From assembly GCA_910586755.1 (NCBI GenBank), contig CAJUJM010000102.1, positions 1-43,621 of the forward strand: 43,621 nt of DNA, given 5' to 3'. The translations under genes and the position numbers were made by a program. The notes beneath the pieces were generated by a model. It saw only the letters and a program-made list of their open reading frames with translations. It did no database searches and had not been told where the DNA came from. The stretch comes from an uncultured Lachnospiraceae bacterium. Lineage in GTDB: Bacteria; Bacillota; Clostridia; Lachnospirales; Lachnospiraceae. Positions 24,700 through 33,103 of this stretch are shown in pieces (positions within the stretch are counted from its first letter, which is position 1; every line of letters begins with the position of its first letter).

Positions 24700-25631
24700 C
24701 TACGCTTTAATGGCCCACCTCATTTTGGTGGATTTAGCCCGGCTGTTGGCGGCGCACTCCTTTGCAGAAGGGCGGATCACCTCTTTGGAAATCTCTCTGT
24801 AAATTCCCTCTTTATAGAAATCTTTAAAAGACTTTTTCACCAGCCTGTCCTCCCCGGAATGGAAAGTAAGAATGGCAGCCCGGCCACCCGGAGCCAGCAC
24901 ACGGGGAAGCTTCTCCAAAAACTGATACAGCACCTCAAATTCATTATTAATATCAATCCGAAGAGCCTGGAAGGTTCTTTGGCAGGACTTTTTTACCGCC
25001 TCCCGGCGCTCAGATTCCGGAACTTTTTCAAGGGCCTTTTCAATGACTTCTCTCAGTCTCCCGGTAGTCTCCACAGGCCTTCCCTTTTTGATCTCCGTCA
25101 CAATGGCTCCGGATTATCAATCTGCATGGAGGACACTCCCAAATCCGCCAGCACAAAGTCCACTGGCCCATGCTCCTTAGCCACTTCATCAATGTTGGCA
25201 AAATTTAACAGCCTGACTGTCAAAATCTCCGGCCCGTAGCCCTTCCCCGCCAGGCGCTCCCTGGTTTTTTCCGACTCAATGGGGTCTACATCCAGGCCGT
25301 AAATATGCCCTCTCCCTTCCAGGCATTTCAGCATTTCCAGGGTGTGGCCGCCGTATCCTAAAGTAGCGTCAATCCCTCTTTGTCCCGGCTGAATCCGGAA
25401 AAATTCAATAATTTCTTTTACGCAGATAGAGATGTGCATCCCCGCCGGGGTACTTCCCTTTTTCATCACTTTTTCTATGGTGTCCCCGTATTTTTCCGGC
25501 TGATGCTCCTTATACTTTTCGTTAAAATGTCTGGGATAGGCGCCGCTGTAGCGGACCCGGCGTTTATGTGTCCTTTCCTCCTGCCGGTCTCCCGCAGATG
25601 GAATCAGGGAGTGTTTTTCCTGGTTATCCAT
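24700..25631 (-). pseudogene. RsmH-like 16S rRNA methyltransferase paralogue with out-of-frame internal deletion
   Basis: The N-terminal part (25631-25098) has the usual paralogue extension (HKRRVRYSGAYPRHFNEKYK), SAM-binding DATLGYGGHTLEML and ADLGVSSMQIDNPE. There it breaks: the family's following segment of about 55 residues (RGFSF...DGPLDLRM...ENADEPYA...) is absent, the frame stops at 25098, and the rest resumes in another frame as AIVTEIKKGRPVETTGRLRE to RAKSTKMRWAIKA (ends 24700). A single deletion of roughly 165 bases, not a multiple of three, explains this. Both halves would be non-catalytic alone. This is the long-headed RsmH paralogue of Clostridia, not necessarily the housekeeping rsmH. 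It overlaps the ycxB-like gene by eight bases. Confidence 0.85.
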
Positions 25632-26136
25632 GAGTTTTCTCCTGTCTTTGCTTTCCTTTTTTTCTTCTCCCGGCGCTTTCTTCCTTCTGCTTTTTCAGCA
25701 GATCCATTAACCCCGGTTCACAGCCCGCTTTTACAATAATAATTCCCTGGTTTTTGGCCAGAAGAATATAAAAATTCGTCCTGGTCTCCAGGATTTGAAA
25801 GATATCCTCATATTGAAAACGGGAAATCCCTATGGAGCTGGTGGTTTCAAAGTGATCCTCATAAAACCGGCTGTAGGTGGTAGTCCCCTGGACAGAGCGG
25901 TTGGACTGGTACGCTTTTTTGGACTGAAAGCCCAGTACCAGAGGAAAAATAACGGGAACCAGAAATGCCAGCGCCACAAAGATAAAATCCTCCTGAAAAT
26001 AGGCCAGAAGGCACAAAAGCGCCATCATAATTCCCATTGTCCAGTTTAAATGGTTGACTTCATATTGGACTGTCCGGTTGAATTTTTGGTATTCTTCCAA
26101 TGTATATTCTGTCTTGGTAGTATATAAAAGCTGCAT
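25624..26136 (-). CDS. YcxB family membrane protein
   Basis: A 170-residue protein from ATG 26136 (MQLLYTTKTEYTLEEYQKF), behind AAAGGAC. Two membrane helices cover about 36-75 (WTMGIMMALLCLLAYF; IFVALAFLVPVIFPLVLGF), followed by the YcxB-type cytosolic domain (YEDIFQILETRTNFYILLAK) and a highly basic tail. Function unknown; the fold resembles a PH-like domain. It overlaps the broken RsmH paralogue and is probably cotranscribed with it. Confidence 0.8.
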   Translation of the reverse strand: MQLLYTTKTEYTLEEYQKFNRTVQYEVNHLNWTMGIMMALLCLLAYFQEDFIFVALAFLVPVIFPLVLGFQSKKAYQSNRSVQGTTTYSRFYEDHFETTSSIGISRFQYEDIFQILETRTNFYILLAKNQGIIIVKAGCEPGLMDLLKKQKEESAGRRKKGKQRQEKTHG

Positions 26137-26246
26137 ATTTTGTCCTTTCTGCATTAGTGCTCGTCTGAATTGTGCGCCGGGTTATCTTTGCAACAGGGTT
26201 GCGCCAGCCAGGCATTTATTGTAAAATAGCAGAGGAGGTGCTTTTC

Positions 26247-26768
26247 ATGAGTCTAAAACCACTCCGGCCAGACATTTCGCAAGCGCATTTTACCGGATAT
26301 TCTGTAATCCAAACTGAACGCTGTATTCTGCGCCGTTTTCAGGAATCCGACTTAGCCGGTTTTATGGCATACCGCAATAACCCTGACTGGATGCAGTATC
26401 AGGGGTTTTGTTGCCGTCCGGAAGCGGAATACCGTCAGGTTCTTCTGTCCCCTCCTTCCCCTGAAAAAGGGATCCAGCTGGCCATTTGCCGCAAGGAAAC
26501 CGGCTGCCTTATCGGTGACGTCTATCTCCAAAAAGACGGGGCTGACTACTGGATCGGATACACGATTTCCCCGGCCTTTGCCCGCCGCGGTTTTGGCTTT
26601 GAGGCAGTTTCCGGCCTTCTGACCCGTCTGAAATCTGACTGCCCTAACGCGATCAAAGCCGGGGTAGTTCCGGAGAATATTCCTTCTGTCCACCTCCTTG
26701 AAAAACTGGGATTTTCTTTTTCCCACACAGAAGATGGAGAACTGATTTTTGTCTTCTCTAACGTGTAG
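26247..26768 (+). CDS. GNAT family N-acetyltransferase (RimJ/RimL-like)
   Basis: From ATG 26247 behind GAGGAGG the product is 173 residues (MSLKPLRPDISQAHF). Features: TERCILRRFQESDLAGFMAY, IGYTISPAFARRGFGFEAVS (acetyl-CoA loop) and the typical ending ENIPSVHLLEKLGFSF. This is the RimL-like branch that acetylates protein N-termini or small amines; the substrate is unknown. Its stop is one base from the stop of the convergent lipase gene, leaving no room for a separate terminator. Confidence 0.86.
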   Translation: MSLKPLRPDISQAHFTGYSVIQTERCILRRFQESDLAGFMAYRNNPDWMQYQGFCCRPEAEYRQVLLSPPSPEKGIQLAICRKETGCLIGDVYLQKDGADYWIGYTISPAFARRGFGFEAVSGLLTRLKSDCPNAIKAGVVPENIPSVHLLEKLGFSFSHTEDGELIFVFSNV

Positions 26769-26769
26769 T

Positions 26770-28092
26770 TTAAAATCCTTTCTCCCTCAGTCCGCTGACT
26801 AAATTTACATAAAATTCCCGCACATCAAAATCCGGAATATTTTCCCGGTTCAGATCAATCATATCCCCGTGGGAGATTCCTCTCTTTCCTTTGGTGGTTA
26901 AAAAGGTAAAGCTTTCTCCCCAGGGAAAGGAGTCCTCCGCCACCAGGCCGTCGTTAGGCCCATCAAAATATTTCACCAGGTCATGGGAAAAATTTAAGGG
27001 AAAACGCCCTTCTGCCGCTGCGTTTAGCCGGGAACCTACGCTCTGGTAATAGACATTCCCCGCGTCTCTTACCTGCTCATTAAAGGCCTTACAAGCTGAC
27101 GCAGTCAAATCTGTAACTGCCGCCAGAAAATCCGGTTTCTCATCCCCCAGTTTCCTTAAAGCAGCGTTGTATCCCGCCGCAACTTTTTCTTTTACCGCCT
27201 CCGGTATTACCCCCAACAAATAATCTGCAAACATGCATCCTCTGTGGGGCGTATTAATGGTGGTGAGAGACGCCACATACTCTCCCATTCCCAGTTTACT
27301 GATGGCATAGCGGCAGTCCAGACCGCCTTTGGAATGGGCGATAATATTAACCTTCTCTGCCCCGGTTTCCTTTAATATCTCCTTTATGCGCCCGGACAGT
27401 TCCGCCCCGCTGTCCGCTACTGAAGCCGCAGACTGATGGTTTCCGTAGTAAATCTGCGCCCCGTTATTTTCCAACTCTCCCGGGATCCTTCCCCAGTAAT
27501 TCAGATACCGGAAATCCCGAAAAAACACCCCGTGTACCATAAGAATGGGATACCTGGTCCGGCAAATCCTGTCCGGTTTTCTCCTTTGGTTTTCCAGGAT
27601 TTTCCAGCTCTCAAACCTGCACTCTTCTGATGCCAGCCTGAGGATCTTTCCCAGCACAAGCAGATGAACCACCGGAATCCAGCCGCACAGCAGCCCTATT
27701 ACCCGCCATTTAATCCCGATTTGGGCGGAACAGGCATAGACCCGCAGAATCCCGTTCCAAAAAGTAATTCCCTCCACCAAAATGCAGACCAGCAGATTTC
27801 CTATCCAAAGCCCCCTGTGGCCGGAAATCAATTCCGGAAGCCGGGCTAGCATATATACCGCTGTTCCTGCCGTGGACAGCAAAAAATAGATTAACAGCTC
27901 ACACCCGCCGGCGCAAATCCGATGCCTTTTTAAAGGAATGTCTTTCCTTTTCCACTGAGGCGCTATCTGGATCCATGCCAGTCCAAAAAAGACGATGCAA
28001 ATTACCCAGGTATCCAGATATTCCTTTAAAAATACAGAATTGGCGGCTGTAAACACAATGGCGCTGCAGATCATTCTTCTTACGTATCTCAT
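26770..28092 (-). CDS. Membrane-anchored alpha/beta-hydrolase lipase
   Basis: A 440-residue protein. The first 150 residues hold about four membrane segments (near 8-42, 65-85, 95-115, 128-150). The alpha/beta-hydrolase domain starts at YPILMVHGVFFRDFRYLNYW, has the nucleophile elbow AHSKGG with S254, and the histidine region GISHGDMIDL near 411-420, as in triacylglycerol lipases and PGAP1-like esterases. It probably hydrolyses lipid esters at the membrane; the substrate is unknown. A clear promoter precedes it. Divergent from the mur operon, so coregulation is possible but not shown. Confidence 0.85.
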   Translation of the reverse strand: MRYVRRMICSAIVFTAANSVFLKEYLDTWVICIVFFGLAWIQIAPQWKRKDIPLKRHRICAGGCELLIYFLLSTAGTAVYMLARLPELISGHRGLWIGNLLVCILVEGITFWNGILRVYACSAQIGIKWRVIGLLCGWIPVVHLLVLGKILRLASEECRFESWKILENQRRKPDRICRTRYPILMVHGVFFRDFRYLNYWGRIPGELENNGAQIYYGNHQSAASVADSGAELSGRIKEILKETGAEKVNIIAHSKGGLDCRYAISKLGMGEYVASLTTINTPHRGCMFADYLLGVIPEAVKEKVAAGYNAALRKLGDEKPDFLAAVTDLTASACKAFNEQVRDAGNVYYQSVGSRLNAAAEGRFPLNFSHDLVKYFDGPNDGLVAEDSFPWGESFTFLTTKGKRGISHGDMIDLNRENIPDFDVREFYVNLVSGLREKGF

Positions 28093-28130
28093 AGCTTGGT
28101 CCAGATTTCTTTCTCAAAGTATTTTCTTTC

Positions 28131-28159
28131 ATTATACACAGGCTAAGGTTGAAATTCAA
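28131..28159 (-). promoter_or_regulatory. Sigma-A promoter of the lipase gene
   Basis: Minus strand TTGAAT (28154-28159), 17 bases, TATAAT (28131-28136), about 40 bases upstream of the ATG at 28092. Confidence 0.7.
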
Positions 28160-28208
28160 TCCGGAAATTCGGCAGCTCGCTGCCTGCAGCTTGCTCGGCG
28201 AAGAATAC

Positions 28209-28237
28209 TTGTGGTTTTTGTCCATTCCAAGTATACT
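28209..28237 (+). promoter_or_regulatory. Sigma-A promoter of murR
   Basis: TTGTGG (28209-28214), 17 bases, TATACT (28232-28237), 53 bases before the murR ATG. Confidence 0.6.
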
Positions 28238-28290
28238 AAAACTAAATCTTCATGTGCCCGGCGGCATCACCATAATGAAAGGAATCCATA

Positions 28291-29142
28291 ATGAAAAAGG
28301 GATTATACCGGTTAGAAGTATATTATAAACAAAATGCAACCGAAAGTGAAAAAGAGGTTTTGCGGTATCTTATCAACAACACCAGGGAAGCCGTGGAAAT
28401 GGATATTCATACCATGGCCAAAAAATGTTTCTGCAGCCCTGCCACCATCATTCGAGTCTGCAAAAAAAATGGCTTTTCCGGCTTTAAGGATTTAAAGCAT
28501 GCATTGCAGAATGATATTAATTTTTCCCAGCAGTTAAATCAGGTAAATTTAACCTCATCTGCGGACGAAAAACTTCCCAATATCGTTGCAAACGTTTTAA
28601 ACGCCAATATCTCTGCTATCCAAAATGTCTATAATCTACTGGATTTTGAGGAATTGAATCAGATTGTAACGCTGCTGCTTTCCAGCCGGTATATTTATCT
28701 TTACGGGATCGGGGCAAGCTTTCTGGTAGCCAAGGATCTGCAGCAGAAATTTGAGCGTATCAATAAAAGAACCTTTTTATACGAGGATATCCATCTCCAG
28801 CTGGTAAGCTCCACAAATTTAGAAAAAGATGATATTGCCATTATTGTCTCCTATTCCGGCCTGACAAAGGAGATCATCGAAATTACAAAAAACGTAAAGA
28901 TGTGCGGCGGAAAAGTGATCGCCATCACCAAATATGGAACCAGCAGGCTAAGCTCCCTCAGCGATTATAATCTCTTTGTCCCCACCTTAGAAAAACCTTT
29001 GCGGGTGGGCGCAAGCTCCAGCAGAGTATCCCAGCTCTCTGTTGTGGATATTTTATATAATGCCTATATCTCTTTAGAAAAAGAGAAATCTATGGAAAGA
29101 ATTGTTTCTACGAATAAGCTTTTAGAAAAGACGGAAGACTAA
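28291..29142 (+). CDS. murR: MurR/RpiR family transcriptional regulator
   Basis: A 283-residue regulator: N-terminal RpiR helix-turn-helix (TMAKKCFCSPATIIRVCKKN, FSGFKDLKHAL) and C-terminal SIS sugar-phosphate-binding domain (YLYGIGASFLVAKDLQQKFE; IAIIVSYSGLTKEIIEI). It precedes murQ and murP, which fits sensing of MurNAc-6-phosphate as in E. coli MurR. ATG follows GAAAGGA. A strong terminator separates it from murQ, so the operon has its own promoter and the regulator a separate transcript. Confidence 0.88.
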   Translation: MKKGLYRLEVYYKQNATESEKEVLRYLINNTREAVEMDIHTMAKKCFCSPATIIRVCKKNGFSGFKDLKHALQNDINFSQQLNQVNLTSSADEKLPNIVANVLNANISAIQNVYNLLDFEELNQIVTLLLSSRYIYLYGIGASFLVAKDLQQKFERINKRTFLYEDIHLQLVSSTNLEKDDIAIIVSYSGLTKEIIEITKNVKMCGGKVIAITKYGTSRLSSLSDYNLFVPTLEKPLRVGASSSRVSQLSVVDILYNAYISLEKEKSMERIVSTNKLLEKTED

Positions 29143-29153
29143 CCTTTAAAAGG

Positions 29154-29200
29154 GATGCGGCAAAATGAAAGAAGTAAAGAGGCTTTCATTTTGCCGCATC
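29154..29200 (+). terminator. Terminator after murR
   Basis: A perfect 18-base inverted repeat (29154-29171 with 29183-29200; arms begin GATGCGGCAAAATG) with an 11-base loop, followed by TTTTGT. Confidence 0.9.
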
Positions 29201-29218
29201 TTTTGTAATAAATCCCGA

Positions 29219-29252
29219 TTTTCCATGGAAAAAGTTTCTTGTTTCGAAACAA
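29219..29252 (+). promoter_or_regulatory. Candidate MurR operator: two 14-bp palindromes
   Basis: TTTTCCATGGAAAA (29219-29232) and TTGTTTCGAAACAA (29239-29252) are perfect palindromes six bases apart, upstream of the murQ -35. RpiR-family operators are typically TTTC/GAAA-type palindromes. Assignment is by position and symmetry. Confidence 0.6.
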
Positions 29253-29275
29253 AATTTCATCTTCAATAAAAAATA

Positions 29276-29304
29276 TTGTAAATAATTAAAGGAAAGTTTA
29301 TATT
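29276..29304 (+). promoter_or_regulatory. Sigma-A promoter of murQ-murP
   Basis: TTGTAA (29276-29281), 17 bases, TATATT (29299-29304). The murQ AGGAGG and ATG 29326 follow closely, giving a leader of only about 15-20 bases. Confidence 0.6.
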
Positions 29305-29325
29305 GTCCCCAGGAGGTAGAGAAAG

Positions 29326-30216
29326 ATGATCGATTTAAGCAAAATGTCAACTGAACAGGTAAATCCCAACACAACGGAATTCAGTTCCATGAGTATCCGC
29401 CAGGCCATCCAGGTATTCAATCAGGAGAATTACAATGCTGTAAAATGCATTGAAGACCAGTTCGATGTTCTGGAGCAGGTGATTGAAATCACCAGCCAGG
29501 TATTGGAAGACGGCGGCCGGATTATCTACATGGGGGCCGGAACAAGCGGGCGGATCGGCCTTTTAGACGCCGTGGAATGTCCCCCCACATTTGGAGTTGA
29601 CTACAATACGGTAGTAGGGCTGATTGCAGGAGGCGACAACGCATTTGTCAAAGCAGTAGAAGGGGCAGAGGATTCTAAAGAATTCGGGGCAGAGGATCTG
29701 AAGAAAATCCAATTAACCCCCAGGGATGTGGTAATCGGCCTGGCTGCAAGCGGAAGGACTCCCTATGTAATCGGAGGACTTGAATACGCAAAAGAAGTAG
29801 GCGCCAAATGTTGCGGGGTTGTCTGCAATAAGGACAGTGAAATCAAAAAAATCTGTCCACTGACCATTGAAGCCCAGCCGGGCCCCGAGGTTCTCACCGG
29901 ATCCACCCGTTTAAAAGCAGGCACCACCACAAAGCTGATCCTCAATATGATCAGCACAATCAGTATGATCCGCATCGGAAAAATCTATAAAAACTATATG
30001 GTTGACGTAAAAATGTCAAATGAAAAGCTAATCACACGGGGGACCAATATTGTTTCAGCGGTAACCGGATGTTCCAGAGAGATCGCAAAAGAAGCCCTGG
30101 CTAAGTCGGAAGGCGGAGTAAGAACTGCAATCGTAATGATTTTACTAAAATGCCAAAAGGCAGAGGCAGAAGCCGCGCTGAAAAAAGTAAATGGCCGTAT
30201 CCAAAATCTCGTTTAG
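29326..30216 (+). CDS. murQ: N-acetylmuramic acid 6-phosphate etherase
   Basis: A 296-residue lyase that splits the lactyl ether of MurNAc-6-phosphate to GlcNAc-6-phosphate and D-lactate. SIS-domain motif MGAGTSGRIGLLDAVECPPT contains E84, and EGAEDS contains E115; these match the two catalytic glutamates of E. coli MurQ (E83, E114). The second conserved block GPEVLTGSTRLKAGTTTKLI is intact. ATG follows AGGAGG. Paired with murP, it makes a MurNAc salvage operon. Confidence 0.97.
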   Translation: MIDLSKMSTEQVNPNTTEFSSMSIRQAIQVFNQENYNAVKCIEDQFDVLEQVIEITSQVLEDGGRIIYMGAGTSGRIGLLDAVECPPTFGVDYNTVVGLIAGGDNAFVKAVEGAEDSKEFGAEDLKKIQLTPRDVVIGLAASGRTPYVIGGLEYAKEVGAKCCGVVCNKDSEIKKICPLTIEAQPGPEVLTGSTRLKAGTTTKLILNMISTISMIRIGKIYKNYMVDVKMSNEKLITRGTNIVSAVTGCSREIAKEALAKSEGGVRTAIVMILLKCQKAEAEAALKKVNGRIQNLV

Positions 30217-30217
30217 G

Positions 30218-30240
30218 GGGAAGCACCCTTCGGGTATCCC
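30218..30240 (+). other. Small hairpin between murQ and murP
   Basis: GGGA, ACCC-TTC-GGGT and TCCC can fold into a short two-step stem just after the murQ stop. It might stabilise the upstream message or modulate distal expression. Confidence 0.35.
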
Positions 30241-30279
30241 TGTATGCCCAAAAAGACAGGGCGAAAAGGAGGAAAAATA

Positions 30280-31701
30280 ATGTCGAATTCAGAACTTGCC
30301 AAAGTACTTGTAGATTTGTTAGGCGGCAAAAATAATGTTACAAAGACCGCCAACTGTATGACAAGGCTGAGAGTAACCTGTAAGGACGCCGCTTTGGTAA
30401 ATACCGGTGAAATCAAAAACACCGAAGGCGTTTTGGGATTGGTAGTGGAAGGAAATAATTACCAAATCGTTTTAGGCCCAGGAAAGGTTAAGAAAGTCAC
30501 AGATATCTGCATAGAAGAACTGGGACTTCCCAGAAATACCAGTGACTCCGGCTGGGAAGCAAATAAAGAGCAGATTAAAAGCTCCCAGAAGCAAAGTAAG
30601 ATCAAAGATTTCATGAAATTAATTTCTGAGATCTTTGTCCCTATCATTCCCGCAATTATCGCCGCCGGATTGTTTAACGGATTCGGAAGCCTGTTAAGCC
30701 AGCTGATTGCTGACGGCGTTGTTTCCGGCAATTTCTTCGTGATGCTGCAGTTAATCCTGTCTCTGCTTGGCGGCGCATTTTTAGGCTATTTTGCTATTTA
30801 CACCGGAATCCGCGCAGCCGAGGTATTCGGTGCGACCCCTGCCTTTGGCGGCATCATCGGCGGCGTCAGTATCGGAGCCAATATTGTAGAGATCTCTAAG
30901 ATGATAGGGCTCTATAATGAAACAGTGCCTCTGGAATCGGTACTGACCACGGGAAAAGGCGGCATCATCGGCGTTATCTTTGGGGTATGGATTTTATCTG
31001 TCATTGAAAAAAATATCCGGAAAAGAGTTCCCGATGTTCTGGATCTGATTGTTACGCCTTTTACATCCCTGTTGATTTCCGGCATTGTCTTTATCTTCAT
31101 GATTATGCCAATCGCCGGTTTTGCAAGCGACGGGCTGGTTTCGGTTTTAACCCTTATCATTAACTCAACCAACCCTGTTATCCGCATTATCAGCGGCTTC
31201 CTGCTGGCCGCATTGTTCCTTCCCATGGTTTTATTAGGCCTGCATCACGGCCTGATTCCCATCTATGCAGTGCAATTGGAACAAATGGGCGGCGTGTCCC
31301 TGTTCCCGGTTCTGGCCATGGGCGGCGCAGGCCAGGTGGGCGCTGCAATCGCAATCTATCTCATGGCAAAAAAGGTTGGCAATAACCGGATGAAGGCAAT
31401 CATCACCGGAGCTCTTCCCGCTGGCTTTTTGGGAGTTGGCGAACCTCTGATCTACGGTGTCACCCTTCCCATGGGCAAGCCCTTTATCACCGCCGGAATC
31501 GGAGCCGGATTCGGCGGGGCATACATTATGCTTACCCAGGTTATGGCAAACGCATGGGGCCCCAGCGGCCTTGTGGCAATCCCTCTGATGCAGGGCGTGT
31601 CCGGAATGGTAAATTTCCTGCTTGGACTGGTAATTGCCTATATAGGGGGATTTGTGGTGACAAAGTTGTTTATTAAAGATGAAGATGTAAAGGAAAGATA
31701 A
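30280..31701 (+). CDS. murP: PTS EIIBC component, N-acetylmuramic acid type
   Basis: From ATG 30280 behind AAGGAGG the product is 473 residues. An N-terminal EIIB domain (about 1-85) carries the phosphorylated cysteine C26 in KTANCMTRLRV. A linker is followed by the EIIC membrane domain (about 105-470; VPIIPAIIAAGLFNGFGSLL; GLHHGLIPIYAVQLEQMGG; GVGEPLIYGVTLPMGKPF). There is no EIIA domain, as in MurP, which borrows EIIA from another system. The position after murQ supports MurNAc; glucose/sucrose-class relatives share the fold. Confidence 0.9.
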   Translation: MSNSELAKVLVDLLGGKNNVTKTANCMTRLRVTCKDAALVNTGEIKNTEGVLGLVVEGNNYQIVLGPGKVKKVTDICIEELGLPRNTSDSGWEANKEQIKSSQKQSKIKDFMKLISEIFVPIIPAIIAAGLFNGFGSLLSQLIADGVVSGNFFVMLQLILSLLGGAFLGYFAIYTGIRAAEVFGATPAFGGIIGGVSIGANIVEISKMIGLYNETVPLESVLTTGKGGIIGVIFGVWILSVIEKNIRKRVPDVLDLIVTPFTSLLISGIVFIFMIMPIAGFASDGLVSVLTLIINSTNPVIRIISGFLLAALFLPMVLLGLHHGLIPIYAVQLEQMGGVSLFPVLAMGGAGQVGAAIAIYLMAKKVGNNRMKAIITGALPAGFLGVGEPLIYGVTLPMGKPFITAGIGAGFGGAYIMLTQVMANAWGPSGLVAIPLMQGVSGMVNFLLGLVIAYIGGFVVTKLFIKDEDVKER

Positions 31702-31739
31702 TACGGCTTTTATAGGCTTGGAAAAACCACCCTGTTTTA

Positions 31740-31779
31740 AATAGTTTCAGACTTCCACGTCTGAAACTATTGTTTTTTT
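31740..31779 (+). terminator. Terminator after murP
   Basis: AATAGTTTCAGAC (31740-31752) pairs with GTCTGAAACTATT (31759-31771), followed by GTTTTTTT. Confidence 0.92.
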
Positions 31780-31797
31780 CTGAGTTTTGGATATAAT
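31770..31797 (+). promoter_or_regulatory. Possible promoter of the DUF4143 ATPase gene
   Basis: TTGTTT (31770-31775), 16 bases, TATAAT (31792-31797). The -35 overlaps the murP terminator tail, so it is only tentative; the -10 is strong. Confidence 0.45.
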
Positions 31798-31823
31798 AAA
31801 TATAAAAATACCGGAGGTATGCC

Positions 31824-33053
31824 ATGGTCAAGCTTATAAACCGCCCTGAATATTTAAATCAGCTGATTCAAAACAGAGATGTGGATTTAGTTAAAATCGT
31901 AACCGGAATTCGCAGATGTGGCAAGTCGTCCTTGCTTGATCTGTTTCATCAATATCTGTCGGACAATGGAGTCGCTGATTCCAATATCATTCATATGAAT
32001 TTGGAATCTCTGCGGTATCGCAATCTTTCTGACTATCTGTCTTTCTATGACTATGTTAGTGAACGTATTCCCAAGACCGGGAAAACATATCTGATTTTTG
32101 ATGAGCTTCAGGCCGTGAAACACTGGGAAAAAGCCATTGAATCTTTCCGCCTTGATTTTGATGTGGACATATACATTACCGGTTCCAACGCCTACCTACT
32201 GTCCACAGAATTTTCTACCCTGCTTTCCGGAAGATATGTAGAAATTCGCATGTTGCCGTTGTCTTTCAAGGAATTTTTGACCTTCTATGAATTTGGTCCT
32301 GCCATTACCATAGAGGAAAAATTTCAGAAGTACCTGCAGTTTGGCGGCATGCCCATCCTGAGAGAGTATCAGTTTCATGAGACGCGAAGCAGCCAGGCAT
32401 TAGAAGGAATCTACTCTACTGTCGTTTTACGCGATATTCTTCAACGGAACACCGGAACGGATCAAAGGATCCTTCAAAAAATTATTCTATTCCTCTGTTC
32501 CAATATTGGCAGTATTACTTCCCCAAACAGTATTGGCAATGTATTGTCTAATGAAGGAGAGCTTGGAAATGGCAAGGGTAAAAACATAGCGGGTAAAACC
32601 GTTGATAAATACATTTCCATGCTGCAAAACGCCTTTATCTTTTACTCAGTAGGCCGCTATGATGTAAAAGGAAAGCAATTATTGAGAACTCTGGGCAAAA
32701 ACTATATTGTGGATATGGGATTTTGCAATATGCTTCTTGGCTATCGTGATACGGATCGGGGACATATCCTGGAAAACATTATATTCTTAGAGTTGATTCG
32801 TCGTGATTACCGTGTCTATATCGGAAAAGTCGGAGAAACAGAAGTGGATTTCGTAGCAGAAAAGCCCAGCGACAAACTGTATATCCAGGTCACAGAGAGC
32901 ATGTTGTCGCCGGAAACCCGAAAGAGAGAACTCCGGCCATTGCAAATGATATCAGATAACTATGAGAAAATCATATTATCAATGGATAGAAGCTATATCA
33001 ATTCCTATGACGGAATCAAATCTCTGTATTTGATTGATTGGCTGTTATCTTGA
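31824..33053 (+). CDS. AAA-family ATPase with DUF4143 domain (1)
   Basis: A 409-residue protein: Walker A in TGIRRCGKSSLL near 27-38, Walker B YLIFDELQAVKHWE, sensor ITGSNAYLLS, then DUF4143 (FGGMPILREYQ; GKTVDKYISMLQNAFIFYSV) and a C-terminal PD-(D/E)XK-like end (GETEVDFVAEKPSDKLYIQV). Such proteins are abundant in gut anaerobes and of unknown role. The arginine of the GPRQVGKT-type loop is present here as GIRRCGKS. ATG follows CCGGAGG. It is a monocistron between two terminators. Confidence 0.88.
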   Translation: MVKLINRPEYLNQLIQNRDVDLVKIVTGIRRCGKSSLLDLFHQYLSDNGVADSNIIHMNLESLRYRNLSDYLSFYDYVSERIPKTGKTYLIFDELQAVKHWEKAIESFRLDFDVDIYITGSNAYLLSTEFSTLLSGRYVEIRMLPLSFKEFLTFYEFGPAITIEEKFQKYLQFGGMPILREYQFHETRSSQALEGIYSTVVLRDILQRNTGTDQRILQKIILFLCSNIGSITSPNSIGNVLSNEGELGNGKGKNIAGKTVDKYISMLQNAFIFYSVGRYDVKGKQLLRTLGKNYIVDMGFCNMLLGYRDTDRGHILENIIFLELIRRDYRVYIGKVGETEVDFVAEKPSDKLYIQVTESMLSPETRKRELRPLQMISDNYEKIILSMDRSYINSYDGIKSLYLIDWLLS

Positions 33054-33102
33054 AAAAAGCCCCTAAGCTCCTGGGATTTTCCGGCGCCCAGGGGCTTTTT
33101 TC
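33052..33102. terminator. Bidirectional terminator between convergent genes
   Basis: GAAAAAAGCCCCT (33052-33064) pairs with AGGGGCTTTTTTC (33090-33102); an alternative inner CCTGGG/CCCAGG pair exists. It serves the ATPase gene (plus) and the two-component operon (minus). Confidence 0.88.
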
Positions 33103-33103
33103 T

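Noticed and set aside
24700..25631. Treating the two RsmH-like halves as two separate working genes
   Set aside because: Each half contains only part of one methyltransferase fold, and they join exactly where family members are continuous.
28160..28208. GGCAG/CTGCC hairpin between the lipase and murR promoters as a regulatory RNA
   Set aside because: Only a 5-bp stem, upstream of the murR promoter; too weak to call.
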